Assembly: GCF_000208745.1 (NCBI RefSeq)
Contig: NC_030851.1
Location: forward strand, 25,931,828-25,995,827
Length of the DNA stretch: 64,000 nt
DNA from: Theobroma cacao
Lineage: Eukaryota; Streptophyta; Magnoliopsida; Malvales; Malvaceae
Reading direction: 5' to 3'
A program made the position numbers and the translations under genes. The notes under the pieces are model-generated. The model saw only the letters and a list, made by a program, of their open reading frames with translations. It was not told the DNA's origin and did not search any database. This document shows, piece after piece, positions 46,459 to 57,762 of the stretch (the stretch's first letter is position 1; each line of letters starts with the position of its first letter).

Positions 46459-47033
46459 GAAAGTTGATAGACTAGGCTGAAAAGATAAGCACTTGAAGAA
46501 AAGCTACAACATCTTACAAATCTACTACTTTAAGAAAAAGGAAGTAAAATCCCTACTTCAGAAAAGCAAGCAATAGCCATAAGTGCCTCTAGTGAGAGAA
46601 CTACTACAAAGCAGTTTGAAAACATTACATCTTATCATGAAGGTGAAACTGGAAAAACAAAAATTGAAAATGGAAACATGAATCAAAATACAAAAGGGGA
46701 TTTTGAAAAAGAAAAGGATGTGCAAGAAGAGTAGAAAAAAGAAAAGGAACCAACAATAGAAAGAAATGAATAAGAGGAAGAAGCAAAGGTAGAATAAGAA
46801 ACTAAAAAACCAAAGCCAAATGAAGAACAACCACCAGTAGAAAACGGGAACAACAATTCTCCCACAAAATCAAAAGAGATAAAGGTACTCAATTCATCAA
46901 TGAATTGTTGAAAGAGGCTGAAGCTGATCAGTAAAGAGAAAGAGCTAGAATGGAACAAGAGGCTCAGTTACCCTAGAAAAAAATTAGAAGAGACTGTCAC
47001 TCAACCAGTCTAGGAGAAGTGGAAGACAACAGT
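46459..47033 (+). pseudogene. Glu/Lys-rich degraded reading frame before the 3' LTR
   Basis: This A-rich stretch reads as charged residues (Glu, Lys, Gln) with stops, for example EGETGKTKIENGN and PTKSKEIKVLNSS. SIRE-like elements carry an extra env-like ORF between pol and the 3' LTR, and its position fits such a remnant, but sequence alone does not prove it. A purine-rich AGAAGTGGAAGACAA just before 47034 may be the polypurine tract. Confidence 0.4.
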
Positions 47034-47917
47034 TGTTGGACCAACCTCTTGATTGATTAAAGCTTGTGTTAATTGGTTAAAGTTGAAGGAAGTAAAACTT
47101 TAATCAATTAAGGGGAAAGTTAATCAATTAAATGAAGTCTGCTGAAATAGAAAAGCTTAAAGATAAAGGTGTCTTAATTGGTTAAAGTCTCATTAAATCA
47201 GTTAACGTAGAGTACACAACAGCAAAGCAGTGTAATGCAGAGAAGTTGTGATCTGCTAGAGTTGCCTGTAACTAGTTAGCCGAACTCTGTCTACCCATTT
47301 TAATTTAAACTTTAGAGGATAAAATAATAGTTAGAAACTATCCTCAATAGAAAAATCTAACTCCCCAAGTATAAAAGAAAGCTCCAATGATCAAAGAAAA
47401 ACAATTGAAAGAAAAAATAGACATTTTGAGCAAAAAGCCAAATATCTTTCATTAAAAACACTTGTTCTTCACTCTTATTCTAGAATAAGTGTTTGAGCTT
47501 ACTTTTAATCTTTACAAATTTGCAAAGACTTCTAGTTGTACTTCTTTTTGTTCTTTTTCTTGAGAATTTAGAGTATGGGAAGCACTCTAAAAAACATTGT
47601 AAAGGATTAGAGCTTAAGTTAAAAGCTCAGCTTATAAAAGTTTGGTGAAAGTTGTTCATTCCACTAGCATAGTGAAGTTGGGCTGAAAATCCTTGATTGG
47701 GAGATTAAGGTAGTGGATGTAGGTTAAGGGGATTGAACCACTATAAATACTTTTACATTGTCCATTTCTCTCTACCCTTCTTTACTTGGTGTTTTTTAGG
47801 TACTACAAGCTTTAAATCCTTCTCCCTCCAATTGACTAAAAGTCCTATAATTCAAAAAGGGTAGTTCTTAAAATTTTTAGTGTTATTTACCCACCCTCTA
47901 GCACTCCAACGGGACCT
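47034..47917 (+). repeat. 3' LTR of Copia element 2 (truncated, about 0.88 kb)
   Basis: It starts TGTTGGACCAACC and lacks the first 470 or so bases present in the 5' copy, joining directly to the TTGATTAAAGCTTGTGTTAATTGG part. It then follows the 5' LTR through TATAAAA at 47370-47376 and ends GGGACCTA. The terminal CAACA is lost at the border with the next element. Confidence 0.8.
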
Positions 47918-48087
47918 AAGCGCTCTTACCTCAAGCATTGAAATTTTCAAAATTCATAAACACCAATGACATCACATAAATTCATATGTTTACATCCTAA
48001 AGCATGCCACTACATGGTCATAACATCATATTTTTAGGTGGTCCTCCCTGGACATAACATAATCACTTGCAGTGGCCAATCAACGGT

Positions 48088-48430
48088 ATGTATCGATGCT
48101 TTAAACATAATTCTCTTTGCCCTAAATGTATCAATACATTTGGACAATGTATTGATACTTTTCATCCAAAATGTTTCTTTTTTCAAATCTATCGATATAT
48201 TTAGACAATGTATTGATAGAAATCACCTTCACTATTGTGTTCTTCAAATATATTGATACATGTATCAATGCATATTTCCCAAAATACCCTTCTCATGTTC
48301 TTCTTACCTTCAATGTATTAATACATATTTCTCAAAATACCCTTTTCGTTTTCTTCATGCCTTTAATGTATTAATACATGGAGTGAATGTATTGATCGTT
48401 CTTGCCCAAGATGTACTTTTCCAACACTTA
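48088..48430 (+). repeat. TGTATCGATACA motif block, 3' LTR copy
   Basis: The palindrome TGTATCGATACA and one- or two-base variants recur every 20-60 bases, often followed by TTTGGACAATG. The same block, longer, is at 63110-63560. It lies in the U3-R part of the LTR, if the TG end at 54215 is taken as its start. Confidence 0.75.
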
Positions 48431-48576
48431 GAGCATTCCTAGCTCAAATCTTTAAGTCCCATTCCCTTTCTGACTTACATTACCTATATGAATTCATCAA
48501 AATTCACCCAATATCAACACATATACTCATTAAATACTTCAATTGCTCATTCATACTCTATGTCACATAACATATC

Positions 48577-49062
48577 TGATGCGGCAGCTTTGTAAAGACA
48601 CTTGGGCGTTGTGAAAGACACCAATCATGGCGAGGTTGAAAACCCCACTAAGGTGAATCACGAATCTTGGCAAGGTTAAAAACCCCACTAAAGTGAAAAA
48701 TAGCCAAAATCCCACTTTGGTTGGCTAGGCCAAAGATACTAAAACCTCTTACTCTTTAGAAAATAGCCTAGAGAAATAAGCACTCCTGCTTAAGAAAATA
48801 TTATTTATTAACTCTCAACTCTAAATGTCCCATAACTAAGCCTAGGGGTCCTATTTATAGTATTATAGACCCAAATCCTAATAAAACTCTATTTCTAGTT
48901 ATCTAATACAATTAAAATAATAAATAAGAGATTTAAATAAAATAGATGTTCTATTCCTAAATATAACATGACTAGCTTAAAGTCCTAATACAAGTAAAAG
49001 AAGAATTTTATTATGCCTATAATTCTTAAATAATAATATTCTAATATTATACTTCTGTATCA
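48577..49062 (-). repeat. 3' LTR of the 5.4-kb element (486 bp)
   Basis: The plus-strand ends are TGATGCGGCAG and CTTCTGTATCA. It is the same length as the right copy at 53502-53987. Differences are concentrated in the first 15 bases, where seven positions differ. Confidence 0.95.
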
Positions 49063-49068
49063 TTCTCT

Positions 49069-52000
49069 CTAAGTTGGAGAAAAATTATCTTCAAGATCCA
49101 TATCTTCATCATGTTCTCCATAGTAAGGTGAAAGATCAGCTACATTGAAAGTTGTAGAAACTTCATAATCTCCTGGAAGTTCAATCTTGTAAGCATTCTC
49201 ATTAATACGTTCCAAGACTTGGAATGGTCCATCAGCTTGAGGAGATAGTTTTGCATGAGACTTAGGAAAACGTTCCTTCCTTAAATGAATCCATACTAAA
49301 TCTCTCTTTTTAAAACTAGCTGGCTTTTTGTGTTTGTTGGTTTACTTTTGGTATCTATCAATCTAACGATTAGTCTTCTCTCGAACTTCTTCATGAAGCT
49401 TCTTGATTTGCTTAGCACGTTCTTCAGCATCAGCACTAAATTCACGAGTAGTTAGTAATGCAGGAAGGTCCAAAGGACTAAAAGGGCGTTTTCCATACAC
49501 TACTTCAAATGGACATCTTTCAGTGGTTTGGCTCACAGAATTATTATAAGAAAATTCTTCTTGTGCTAATACAAGATCCCATTGGTGAATGTGTTTACCT
49601 ATAAAGCTTCGTAATAAGTTTCCCAAAATTTTGTTGACTACTTCTGTTTGACCATCTGTTTGAGGGTGACTTGCTGAACAAAATTGTAAATGAGTTCCCA
49701 TTTTCCTCTAGAGGGTTCGCCAGAAATGACTCATGAACTTCACATCTCGATCTGAAGTGATGGTTTTTGGAATTCCATGAAGACGCATAATTTTTTTGAA
49801 GTACAAATCAGCTATGTGAGAAGCATCATCAATTTTATGGCATGCCAAAAAATGAGCCATTTTGGAAAATCTATCGACGACTACCATTATAGAGTCCTTT
49901 TGCCTTTAAGTTCTTGGTAAACCCAAAACAAAATCCATACTTACATCTGCCCAAGGAGCTTCAGGAATGGGTAATGGTTTATACATACCAGTGTTTTGAT
50001 TTCCAAGTTTGGCAATATGACAAATACGACACTTTTGAAAATGTTGGATGATATCTCATTCCAACTTGGGCCAATAAAACTTTTCTTTCACAAGAGCCAA
50101 TGTTTTGTCTCTCCCAAAATGTCCAGCTAATCCTCCATTATGAGCTTCCCAAATAATAGATTGGCGTAAAGAACATTGAGGGATGCATAGTTGGTTACCT
50201 TTAAAAAGATATCCTTCTTGCTGATGAAATTGTCGATAAGGATGTTGGGAACTGGACTTCCATATCTCACCAAATTCAAGATCTTTCTCATACAATTCTT
50301 TCACAACTTCAAAGCCAACAACCTTTAATTGTAAGATAGAGAGAAGAGTAAGGCAACGACTTAAGGCATCAGCTACTTTGTTTTGTGCACCTGACTTGTG
50401 CTTGAAGAGAATTGGAAAGGCTTGAAGAAACTCACTCCAAGCTACATGTCATCAATTAAGCTTGTGTTGGGAGTTAAGGTGTTTGAGGGCTTCATGGTCA
50501 AAATACAAGATGAATTCTTTTGGCAATAAATAATGGCTCTAATGATCGAGGGCTCGAATAACAGCATAAAACTCCTTATCATATGTTGAGTACTTCAATC
50601 TTGCATCATTGAGTTTCTCCCTTAAAAAAGCAATTGGTCTTCCTTCATGAGAAAGAACAACACCAATACCAACATTAGAGGCATCACAATCAACTTCAAA
50701 CACCAAATCAAAGTTTGAAAGTGCAAGCACGGGAGCTTTAGTAATCCTTTCTTTCAATTCCTCGAAGCTATGTTGTGCCTTGGTACTCCATATAAAACTA
50801 TCTTGTTTGAGGCATTCAGTAAGTGGAGCAGCAACAAAACTAAAGCTTTTGATGAAATGTCGATAAAAAAAGGTCAATCCATGAAAACGTTGAACATCAT
50901 GAAGTGACTTTGGAACTGGCCATTTGACAATAGCATCAACTTTGCTTTGGTCCACTTCAATCCATTGGTTTGAAACAACATATCCCAGGAAGATAACTTT
51001 TTTTGTCATAAATTCACACTTCTTTAAGTTAGCAAAAAGCTTTTGCTCTCGAAGTACTTCAAATATTTGCCGTAAATGTTTCATATGCTCTTTTTGACTT
51101 TTACTATACACCAAAATATCATCAAAATAAACCATAACAAACTTCTTAATAAAAGGATGAAATACTTGGTTCATTAGGAGCATAAAGGTGCTGGGTGCAT
51201 TAGAGAGGCCAAAAGGCATAACTGTCCATTCATATATCCCATCACGAGTTTTAAATGTAGTTTTCCATTCATCTCCAAGTCGCATTCAAATTTGGTGATA
51301 ACCACTACGCAAATCGATCTTGGAAAAGATAATAGCATCATGCAATTGATCCAACAAATCATCAAGTCTAGGAATGGGAAAATGATATTTGATGGTGATT
51401 TTGTTCACGGCACGACTATCAATGCACATACGCCATGTTCCATCTTTTTTTAGTATTAATAAAGCAGGAACAGCACAAGGGCTACCGCTTTCTCTTACCA
51501 GGCCTTTCTCCAAAAGTTGTTTGACTTGATGTTGTAACTCCTTACGCTCTTGTGGACTCATACGATAAGCAGGCTTGTTTAGAATTACAGAACCAGGGAT
51601 GAAATCAATGGCATGCTGAATATCTTGCATTGGTGGCAGTGCATGGGGTATCTCTTCAGGTACAACATCACAAAACTCTTCAATTATGGGTTTGACATCT
51701 TTGGACAAGGGTGAAGATACTTCATTCTCCTCACAAACTAATAAAAGGTATAAAAGGCTTGACTTACGATAAGTTTTGTTTAAACCAGACATAGTGATGA
51801 GTGCGTTATCTTTCTCTTGTTTCTTTGGGCAATCTTCTGGCTTTAATGGAGTCAACATAATTTTTACTCCATCCTTAATGAAGGAATAAGTATTTTTGTA
51901 TCCATCATGGTGAGCTCGACGATCATATTGCCATGGGCGTCCTAACAACAAGTGGCATGTGTCCATTGGAATAACATTGCACCAGACTTCGTCTTCATAC

Positions 52001-53343
52001 TTATTTCTAATAGAGAATTGAACACAATAGTGCTTTGTTACCTTAACTTCGTTTCCTTTTCTCAGCCATTATAGCTTGTAAGGATGAGGATGTACTTCAG
52101 TTGGAAGTTTCAACTTTTCCACCATGTAGTTGGCAATAACATTCTCACAGCTTCCACTATCAATAATGACATTACAAACCTTCCCTTGGAATGTGCACCT
52201 TGTATGGAATATATTATGACGGAGCCAACTTTCATCTTTTGTCATCATAGCAGTGTTAAGGTTACGACGTACAATAAGAGCTTCTCCATGGTCAGCAGAA
52301 ACTTCTTCTATCTCTTCGTTGTTGAATATTTCTAGCTCATCATCTACTTCTTCTAGGCTAGGTTCTTCCATGACTTCTTCTTCAACTAAAGAGATAATTC
52401 TTCGATTTGGACAATCATAAGCAATATGCCTAAATCCTTAGCATTTGAAGCACTTTTTGTTGACATTAGGAGCATGAGTAGAAGTAGTCTCTTTATGATT
52501 TAGAGTTTTGGAAGAGTTTACCTTTGGAGGTGGAATGGTTATCGAACTCTGTCTCCCACGGTTTGAAGTGGAATCTTTCTGTCTAGATGAACTCATTGAG
52601 CTTTTTCGTAATTGTTGTTTCTCAACCTTTAATGCTAATCTGATGACATCATTTAGGTTCCAATATGGTTGTAGTTGAACAACATCTATAATTTTAACAT
52701 TAAGACCCCTAAGATAACGAGCTACAGTTTGTTCTTCAGGCTCATGGACATCGCACTTCATGTGAAGTTGTTCGAACTCTATTGTATATTCTTCCACCGA
52801 CATTGTTTTTTGCCTCAAGTTATGAAATTTGATAAAAATTTCTTGTGGATAATGCTCAGGAAGGAACTTACACTTGAGTTCTCGACGCATCTTATCCCAT
52901 GTTCTGATCTTGTTGCGGCCTTCTCTTTCTCGTTGTCTTTTGAGATTTTCCCACCAAATAGAAGCATGTTTCTTCAATTTAATGGCCACAAGCTTCACAC
53001 GTTTTTCATCGGGAATATCTTTGAGCTTAAAAACTCTTTCCACTGTGTAGAGCCAGTCAAAGAAGTCATCAAGATGAAGTCTTCCTTCAAACTTAGGAAT
53101 GTCGACTTTGATTCCCAAATCTCTGGCAGTAGTAGTTCTCAGGCAACGAATAGGTATTTCTTCATCAGAGGACGAATTTTGATGAAATGGGTTAGTGTCA
53201 TTCTCTTCATCATTAGAGCTGTTATTATTGATTTCAACATCACGTCTTGCGAGTTGCTCTTGTAATTCTTGAATTTGCTGACGTAGTTCTGCAATCTCAA
53301 TCTCGTGATCATCTCTTTGACGATTTTGACGTCTTGGTGGCAT
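49069..53343 (-). pseudogene. Gag-pol polyprotein of the 5.4-kb element (stops only)
   Basis: It starts MPPRRQNRQRDDHEIEIAEL at 53343; an ATG upstream at 53409 would add a tail unlike the family. The same frame runs to a stop at 49069-49071, about 1425 codons, with no frameshift but several stops. Order: coiled coil (EIAELRQQIQELQEQL); gag capsid (IPKFEGRLHLDDFFDWL, FLPEHYPQEI); knuckle CFKC-GFRHIAYDC near 52440-52400, with a stop inside; protease IIDSGSCENVIA near 52150; reverse transcriptase with [14 protein letters not shown] and YFDDILVYS near 51130; RNase H with [13 protein letters not shown]; integrase zinc region HNGGLAGHFGRDKTL to CRICHIAK; core with [18 protein letters not shown] and ASHPQTDGQTEVVN near 49670. 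Confidence 0.9.
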
Positions 53344-53486
53344 TTTATTGTATGGTGATGATGATGTGGTGGTGTAGAGAAAACAAATGATGATATAACT
53401 ATAAAGCAATAAATAAAATTACCCGAACAGGGAGTATAGAAACTCGACAGCGATCCTGAACTTATGCAGCGAAGAATGATCCTCTC

Positions 53487-53498
53487 GCTTTGATACCA
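53487..53498 (-). other. Primer-binding site of the 5.4-kb element
   Basis: The sense sequence TGGTATCAAAGC lies three bases from the LTR, complementary to methionyl-tRNA with one difference from the common site. Confidence 0.9.
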
Positions 53499-53501
53499 AA
53501 C

Positions 53502-53987
53502 TGACACCGGGGTGTTGTAAAGACACCTGGGCATTGTGAAAGACACCAATCGTGGCGAGATTGAAAACCCCATTAAGGTGAATCACCAATCTTGGCAAGG
53601 TTGAAAACCCCACTAAGGTGAAAAATAGCCAAAATCCCACTTTGATTGACTAGGCCAAAAATACTAAAACCTCTTACTCTTTAGAAAAAAGCTTAGAGAA
53701 ATAAGCACTCCTGCTTAAGAAAATATTATTTATTAACTCTCAACTCTAAATGTCCCATAACTAAGCCTAGGGGTCCTATTTATAGTATTATAGGCCCAAA
53801 TCCTAATGAAACTCTATTTCTAGTTATCTAATACAATTAGAATAATAAATAAGAGATTTAAATAAAATGGATGTTTTATTCCTAAATAGAACATGACTAG
53901 CTTAAAGTCTTAATACAAGTGAAAGAAGAATTTTATTATGCCTATAATTCCTAAATAATAATAATCTAATATTATACTTCTGTATCA
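53502..53987 (-). repeat. 5' LTR of the 5.4-kb element (486 bp)
   Basis: The plus-strand ends are TGACACCGGGG and CTTCTGTATCA. It is followed by the target duplication ATATC. Confidence 0.95.
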
Positions 53988-54289
53988 ATATCAATCAAAA
54001 AATAACATGTGTTGCTTATATATTATATTCATTTAGGTGCCAAACATATGTATACATCATTTTTGGCATTTACACACCCGTACATTTCATAAACATTGCT
54101 CTATGGACATAGCCATATCCTTGAATTCATAAACATAGACATAATAATTCATTTAAGCTCTTTTAGTTGCTTAATTTACATTAACATGTTCAACATCAAG
54201 ATCGAAGGTGTTACATCCTTCCTTCTTTATAAAAATTCATCCTCAAATTTAGCTTAATATCATTGCATAAAATTCATGCCTCAACTCTT

Positions 54290-55600
54290 GAAAAGGTAGG
54301 GATACTTGGCTCTTATATCATCCTCAAGTTCCCTCGTTGCCTCTTCCATCATATGACTTTGCAACAATACTTTCACTGAGGCAGCATCCTTAGAGCGAAG
54401 CTGTTTCACTTACCGATGTAATATGGCTATGGGCTGCTCCTCGTATAATACTCCATCCCGCAACTGGACTTCATCATAATGAATCACATGCAAAGGATCA
54501 AGGACATATTTCCTAAGAACGGATATGTGAAAAATTAGGTGTACATCGAACATGTTTGACGGTAATGCCAACTTATAGGCCACTGTGCCTACACGTTCCA
54601 AAATCTCAAATGGTCCAATGTACTTAAGACATAACTTTCCCTTCTTGCCAAATCTTTTAACTCCTCTGGCTGGAAAAATCTTTAAAAACATATAGTCCCA
54701 TATTTTAAATTCAAATGGCTTCCTTCTGTTGTCAGCATATGACTTTTGCTAACTTTAAATAGCTTGTATTCTTTCTAGTGTTATGTGGACTCCTTGCTCC
54801 GTTTCTTGGACCATCTCTGGCCCCATAAGTTTTCTCTCTCCAACTTTAAGCCATCCTATGGGTTATCTACATCTTTACCTATATAATGACTCAAATGGTG
54901 CTATTTTAATAGTGGCTTGATAGCTATTATTGTAAGAAAATTCAACCAAGGGCAAATAATAGTTCAATGAAACACTAAAATCAAGTACAAATGCTCTCAA
55001 ATAACTTCAAGCATCAGTATAGTGCACTCAATTTGTCTATTTGTCTATGGATGATAGGTCGTACTGAAATTTAATCTTGTGCGTAAGGCCACTTGATATT
55101 TCTTAGAATTGACTACTAAATTGTGTTCCCCTATCGGACATAATTATTACCAGAATTCCATGTAGCCTTATAATTTTAGCAATATAAATACAAGCATATC
55201 GAGATACCTGGTACGTAACCTTAAAAGGTAGAAAATGGGCTGACATTGTTAGTCTATTAACTATTACCCATATAGCATCATAGCCTTCTCTAGCTCGAGG
55301 CAAGCCCATCATAACATCCATCACTACATGTTCCCATTTCCACTCAGGAATCGATAACGGTTACAACGGTCTACAGGGCTTCTGATGTTTAGCCTTAACT
55401 TGCTAAATTCCAAACATCTGAAGACATATCCTACTATGTCTCTCTTCATTCCTGGCCAGCAATAATTACATTTCACATCATGGTACTTTTTTATGGCACT
55501 AGGGTGAATAGCATAAGCTGCAACACGAGCTTCCTTTAGTATTTCATTCCGTAAACCATCAAAATCAGGCACATACACTCATGATCTATACCTTATTAAA
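54290..55600 (-). pseudogene. Integrase and chromodomain remnant of Gypsy element 2
   Basis: From right to left the minus strand gives the zinc-binding region with MKRDIVGYVFRCLEFSKL (55460), the core with MDVMMGLPRAREGYDAIWVI (55324) and IMSDRGTQFSSQF (55110), then decayed sequence. Next come the GPY/F module RGVKRFGKKGKLCLKYIGPF (54660) and a chromodomain-like tail with EEQPIAILHR, a stop, VKQLRSKDAASVKVL, MMEEATRELE and KYPYLF (54290). The layout is that of Tekay-type integrases. Confidence 0.8.
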
Positions 55601-56439
55601 CCATCAGTGCCATAAGAAAAATATCGAGCTTTGTCCTTGCTTATGTCTTCAAAGATTTTTACTAGATATTCATCTTGATCTTGGGCCTCTTTGATTTGAT
55701 CTAAAATCATCAATCAAACCTAGAAATGTGCTATCAAGGCATTTGAACTGTTTTTCATAAATTGAACTCCCATGTTGCCCAGATCATACAAGCTTTGTAT
55801 TAAGGACCTTCTTTCCATAGTCACGTGTGCCAAACTCCCCATTGACTTACGATTTAAGGCATCTGTCACAACATTTACCTTTCCTGGATGCTAGAAGATG
55901 GTACATTCATAATCTTTCATCAATTCCAACTACCTATGCTACCTCAGATTTCTCTTTGTTGAAATATATACTTCAAACTCTTGTGATTAGTATATATTTC
56001 ACAAGTCTTACAATAAAGGTAATGTCGCCATATCTTTAAGCTGAATATGATTGCAGCCATCTCCAGATCGTGTGTAGGGTAATTCTATTCATGCTTCTTT
56101 AACTGATGAGATACATAAGTTGTCACTTTCCTATGTTGGATCAATAAGCAACCTAAACCAACTCGTGACACATCGCAGTACATGGTGTAACCTCTAGTTC
56201 CACATGACAAGCTTAATATGGGTGCAAAAATGAAACAATCCTTAAGTCTCTAAAAACTAGTCTCACAAGCATCTATCCATTCAAATCTAACTCCTTTTTT
56301 GGTCAATTTTTTTAGAGAAAATGCTACCCTTGAGAAATCTTGCATAAAGCGTCTATAATAATCGGCCATACTCAGAAAACTTTGTATCTTTATAATATTT
56401 GAGTGCCTTGACCAATTCTCAATTGCCTCTATCTTTCAG

Positions 56440-57260
56440 GGATAAACTTGCAATACCCTTCCGGATATAACATGCCCTAGAAAGCTAACTTCACTCAACC
56501 ATAATTCACATTTCTCAAACTTCACATATAACTAATGCTCTTTGAGGGTTTGTAGCACAATTCTCAAGTGTTGTACAGTCTTTTCTGGGCTTTTGGAGTA
56601 CACCAATATATTATCTATAAACACCACCATAAATTTATCCAAGTACACTTGAAAAACTCTATTCATTAAGTCCATGAAAGATACAGGGGCAATAATAAGT
56701 CCAAACGACATCACTAAAAACTTATACTGCTTGTAGTGTGTGTGAAAAGTGGTCTTGGGTATATCACTCTCTCTTATTCTTGGCTGGTTATACCCAGAGC
56801 GCATATCAATCTTTGAAAAGCACACTACTCACTATAGTTGATCAAAGAGATCATTTATTCTCGAGAGTGAATACTTATTTTTAATTGTAACTTTATTGAG
56901 TTCTAGATAGTCTATATATAATCTTAAGCTCCCATCTTTCTTCATCACAAATAACACTGGAGCTACCCAAGGTGAAACACTTTAATGGAAGAAACTCTTA
57001 TTCAATAAATCACTCAACTATTCTTGGAGTTCTCTCAACTTAACTAGTGCCATGCAATATGGATGTATCGAGATAGGTCTCGTATCTAAAGCTAAGTCAA
57101 TGTAGAATTCAATCTCTATCTCAAGAGGTAATCCAAGTAATTCATCTGGAAACACATCAACATACTCATCGGCTATCGGTACTGATTCCATACTCTATTC
57201 ATTCATCTGAGCATCTTCCGTCATGGCTTGATACTCTTGGTAGTCTTACCCTAATGCTTG
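56440..57260 (-). pseudogene. Reverse transcriptase remnant of Gypsy element 2
   Basis: The clearest open part, 56825-56532, reads [12 protein letters not shown], then [20 protein letters not shown] and the catalytic block FIDNILVYS, where the second of the two catalytic aspartates is Asn. Further upstream, decayed codons match the [19 protein letters not shown] region, and downstream codons match the RNase H-connection. The mutated catalytic residue alone would abolish polymerase activity. Confidence 0.8.
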
Positions 57261-57429
57261 CTCTATGCCTAGAGTCACCATAACCTCATTTGATACTAGG
57301 CCATTGTACTCGTAAAATACAAATTACGGTCCCCCAAAAACTTGAACTTTACTAACTTGTGGTAGCAATCTACCTTGGCAAAGCAGGATGCTAACTAGTC
57401 CTTCCCCAATATCACATCAAAGTCTAATG

Positions 57430-57762
57430 TCAATGTAGCACCAAGTTTTCCAAAGTGTCCTTGTCCTTGACACAAACCACATAGGACTTATACACATATT
57501 TTTCCATAAATACTTCCTTTAAGGGAATGGTCACAATCAGAGGCTTTTCCATTTCATAAGAATATAGATTCAATTTCAAAATTTCATAAGAATACAAATT
57601 CAATTTTGACACAAACTGGGGTAACACAAATGAATGTGTCGATTCGTAGTCAAACATTCATAAAGCTTCGATACTGTAAACATAGAGCGTACTTTAACCA
57701 TTTCATTAAAGGCTTGAGCATCTTGCAGTGTCAGAATAAACACTTTGCCTAACCACCTTCAA
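57430..57762 (-). pseudogene. Protease remnant of Gypsy element 2
   Basis: The minus strand reads VFILTLQDAQAFNEMVKVRS, the segment just before the Gypsy protease, then FDYESTHSFVLPQFVSKLNL, where the active-site DSGSTHSF motif has become DYESTHSF. A direct repeat of about 27 bases follows (LNLYSYEILKLNLYSYEM). The frame ends KDKDTLENLVLH. Confidence 0.75.

Larger units (their letters stand above)
41140..47917 (+). mobile_element. Copia element 2 (SIRE-like), internally deleted
   Basis: It has a 5' LTR (about 41140-45675, interrupted by solo LTR C), a degenerate primer-binding site at 45678-45690, a gag remnant, a Glu/Lys-rich stretch and a 3' LTR (47034-47917). The whole of pol is missing between gag and the stretch before the 3' LTR. 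It is related to Copia element 1 in LTR ends, TATA region and gag, but has its own internal LTR repeats. Confidence 0.8.
48577..53987 (-). mobile_element. Complete 5.4-kb chromovirus-like Gypsy element
   Basis: It has two LTRs of 486 bp each, target duplication ATATC at 48572-48576 and 53988-53992, and a methionyl-tRNA primer-binding site. A single gag-pol frame ends just before the 3' LTR. Short LTRs, one long ORF and the ending DLSPYYGEHDEDMDLEDN fit the CRM or Galadriel part of the chromoviruses better than Tekay; no chromodomain is visible. The LTRs differ at roughly 25-30 positions by eye. Confidence 0.9.
48088..54215 (-). repeat. 3' LTR of minus-strand Gypsy element 2, split by a chromovirus
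   Basis: It is homologous to 63300-64000: both have the TGTATCGATACA-rich block, then AACACTTAGAGCA, and CCAATATCAACACATATACT. Its sense-strand start TGTAACACCTTCG is at 54215, next to a polypurine tract (sense TAAAGAAGGAAGGA, 54229-54216). The interior is interrupted by the element at 48577-53987. The left limit is a truncation; 47918-48087 could not be assigned. Confidence 0.8.

Noticed and set aside
48088..48430. Possible CRISPR or satellite array of TGTATCGATACA
   Set aside because: Spacing is irregular, the block occurs in both LTRs of one element and nothing else of an array is present.
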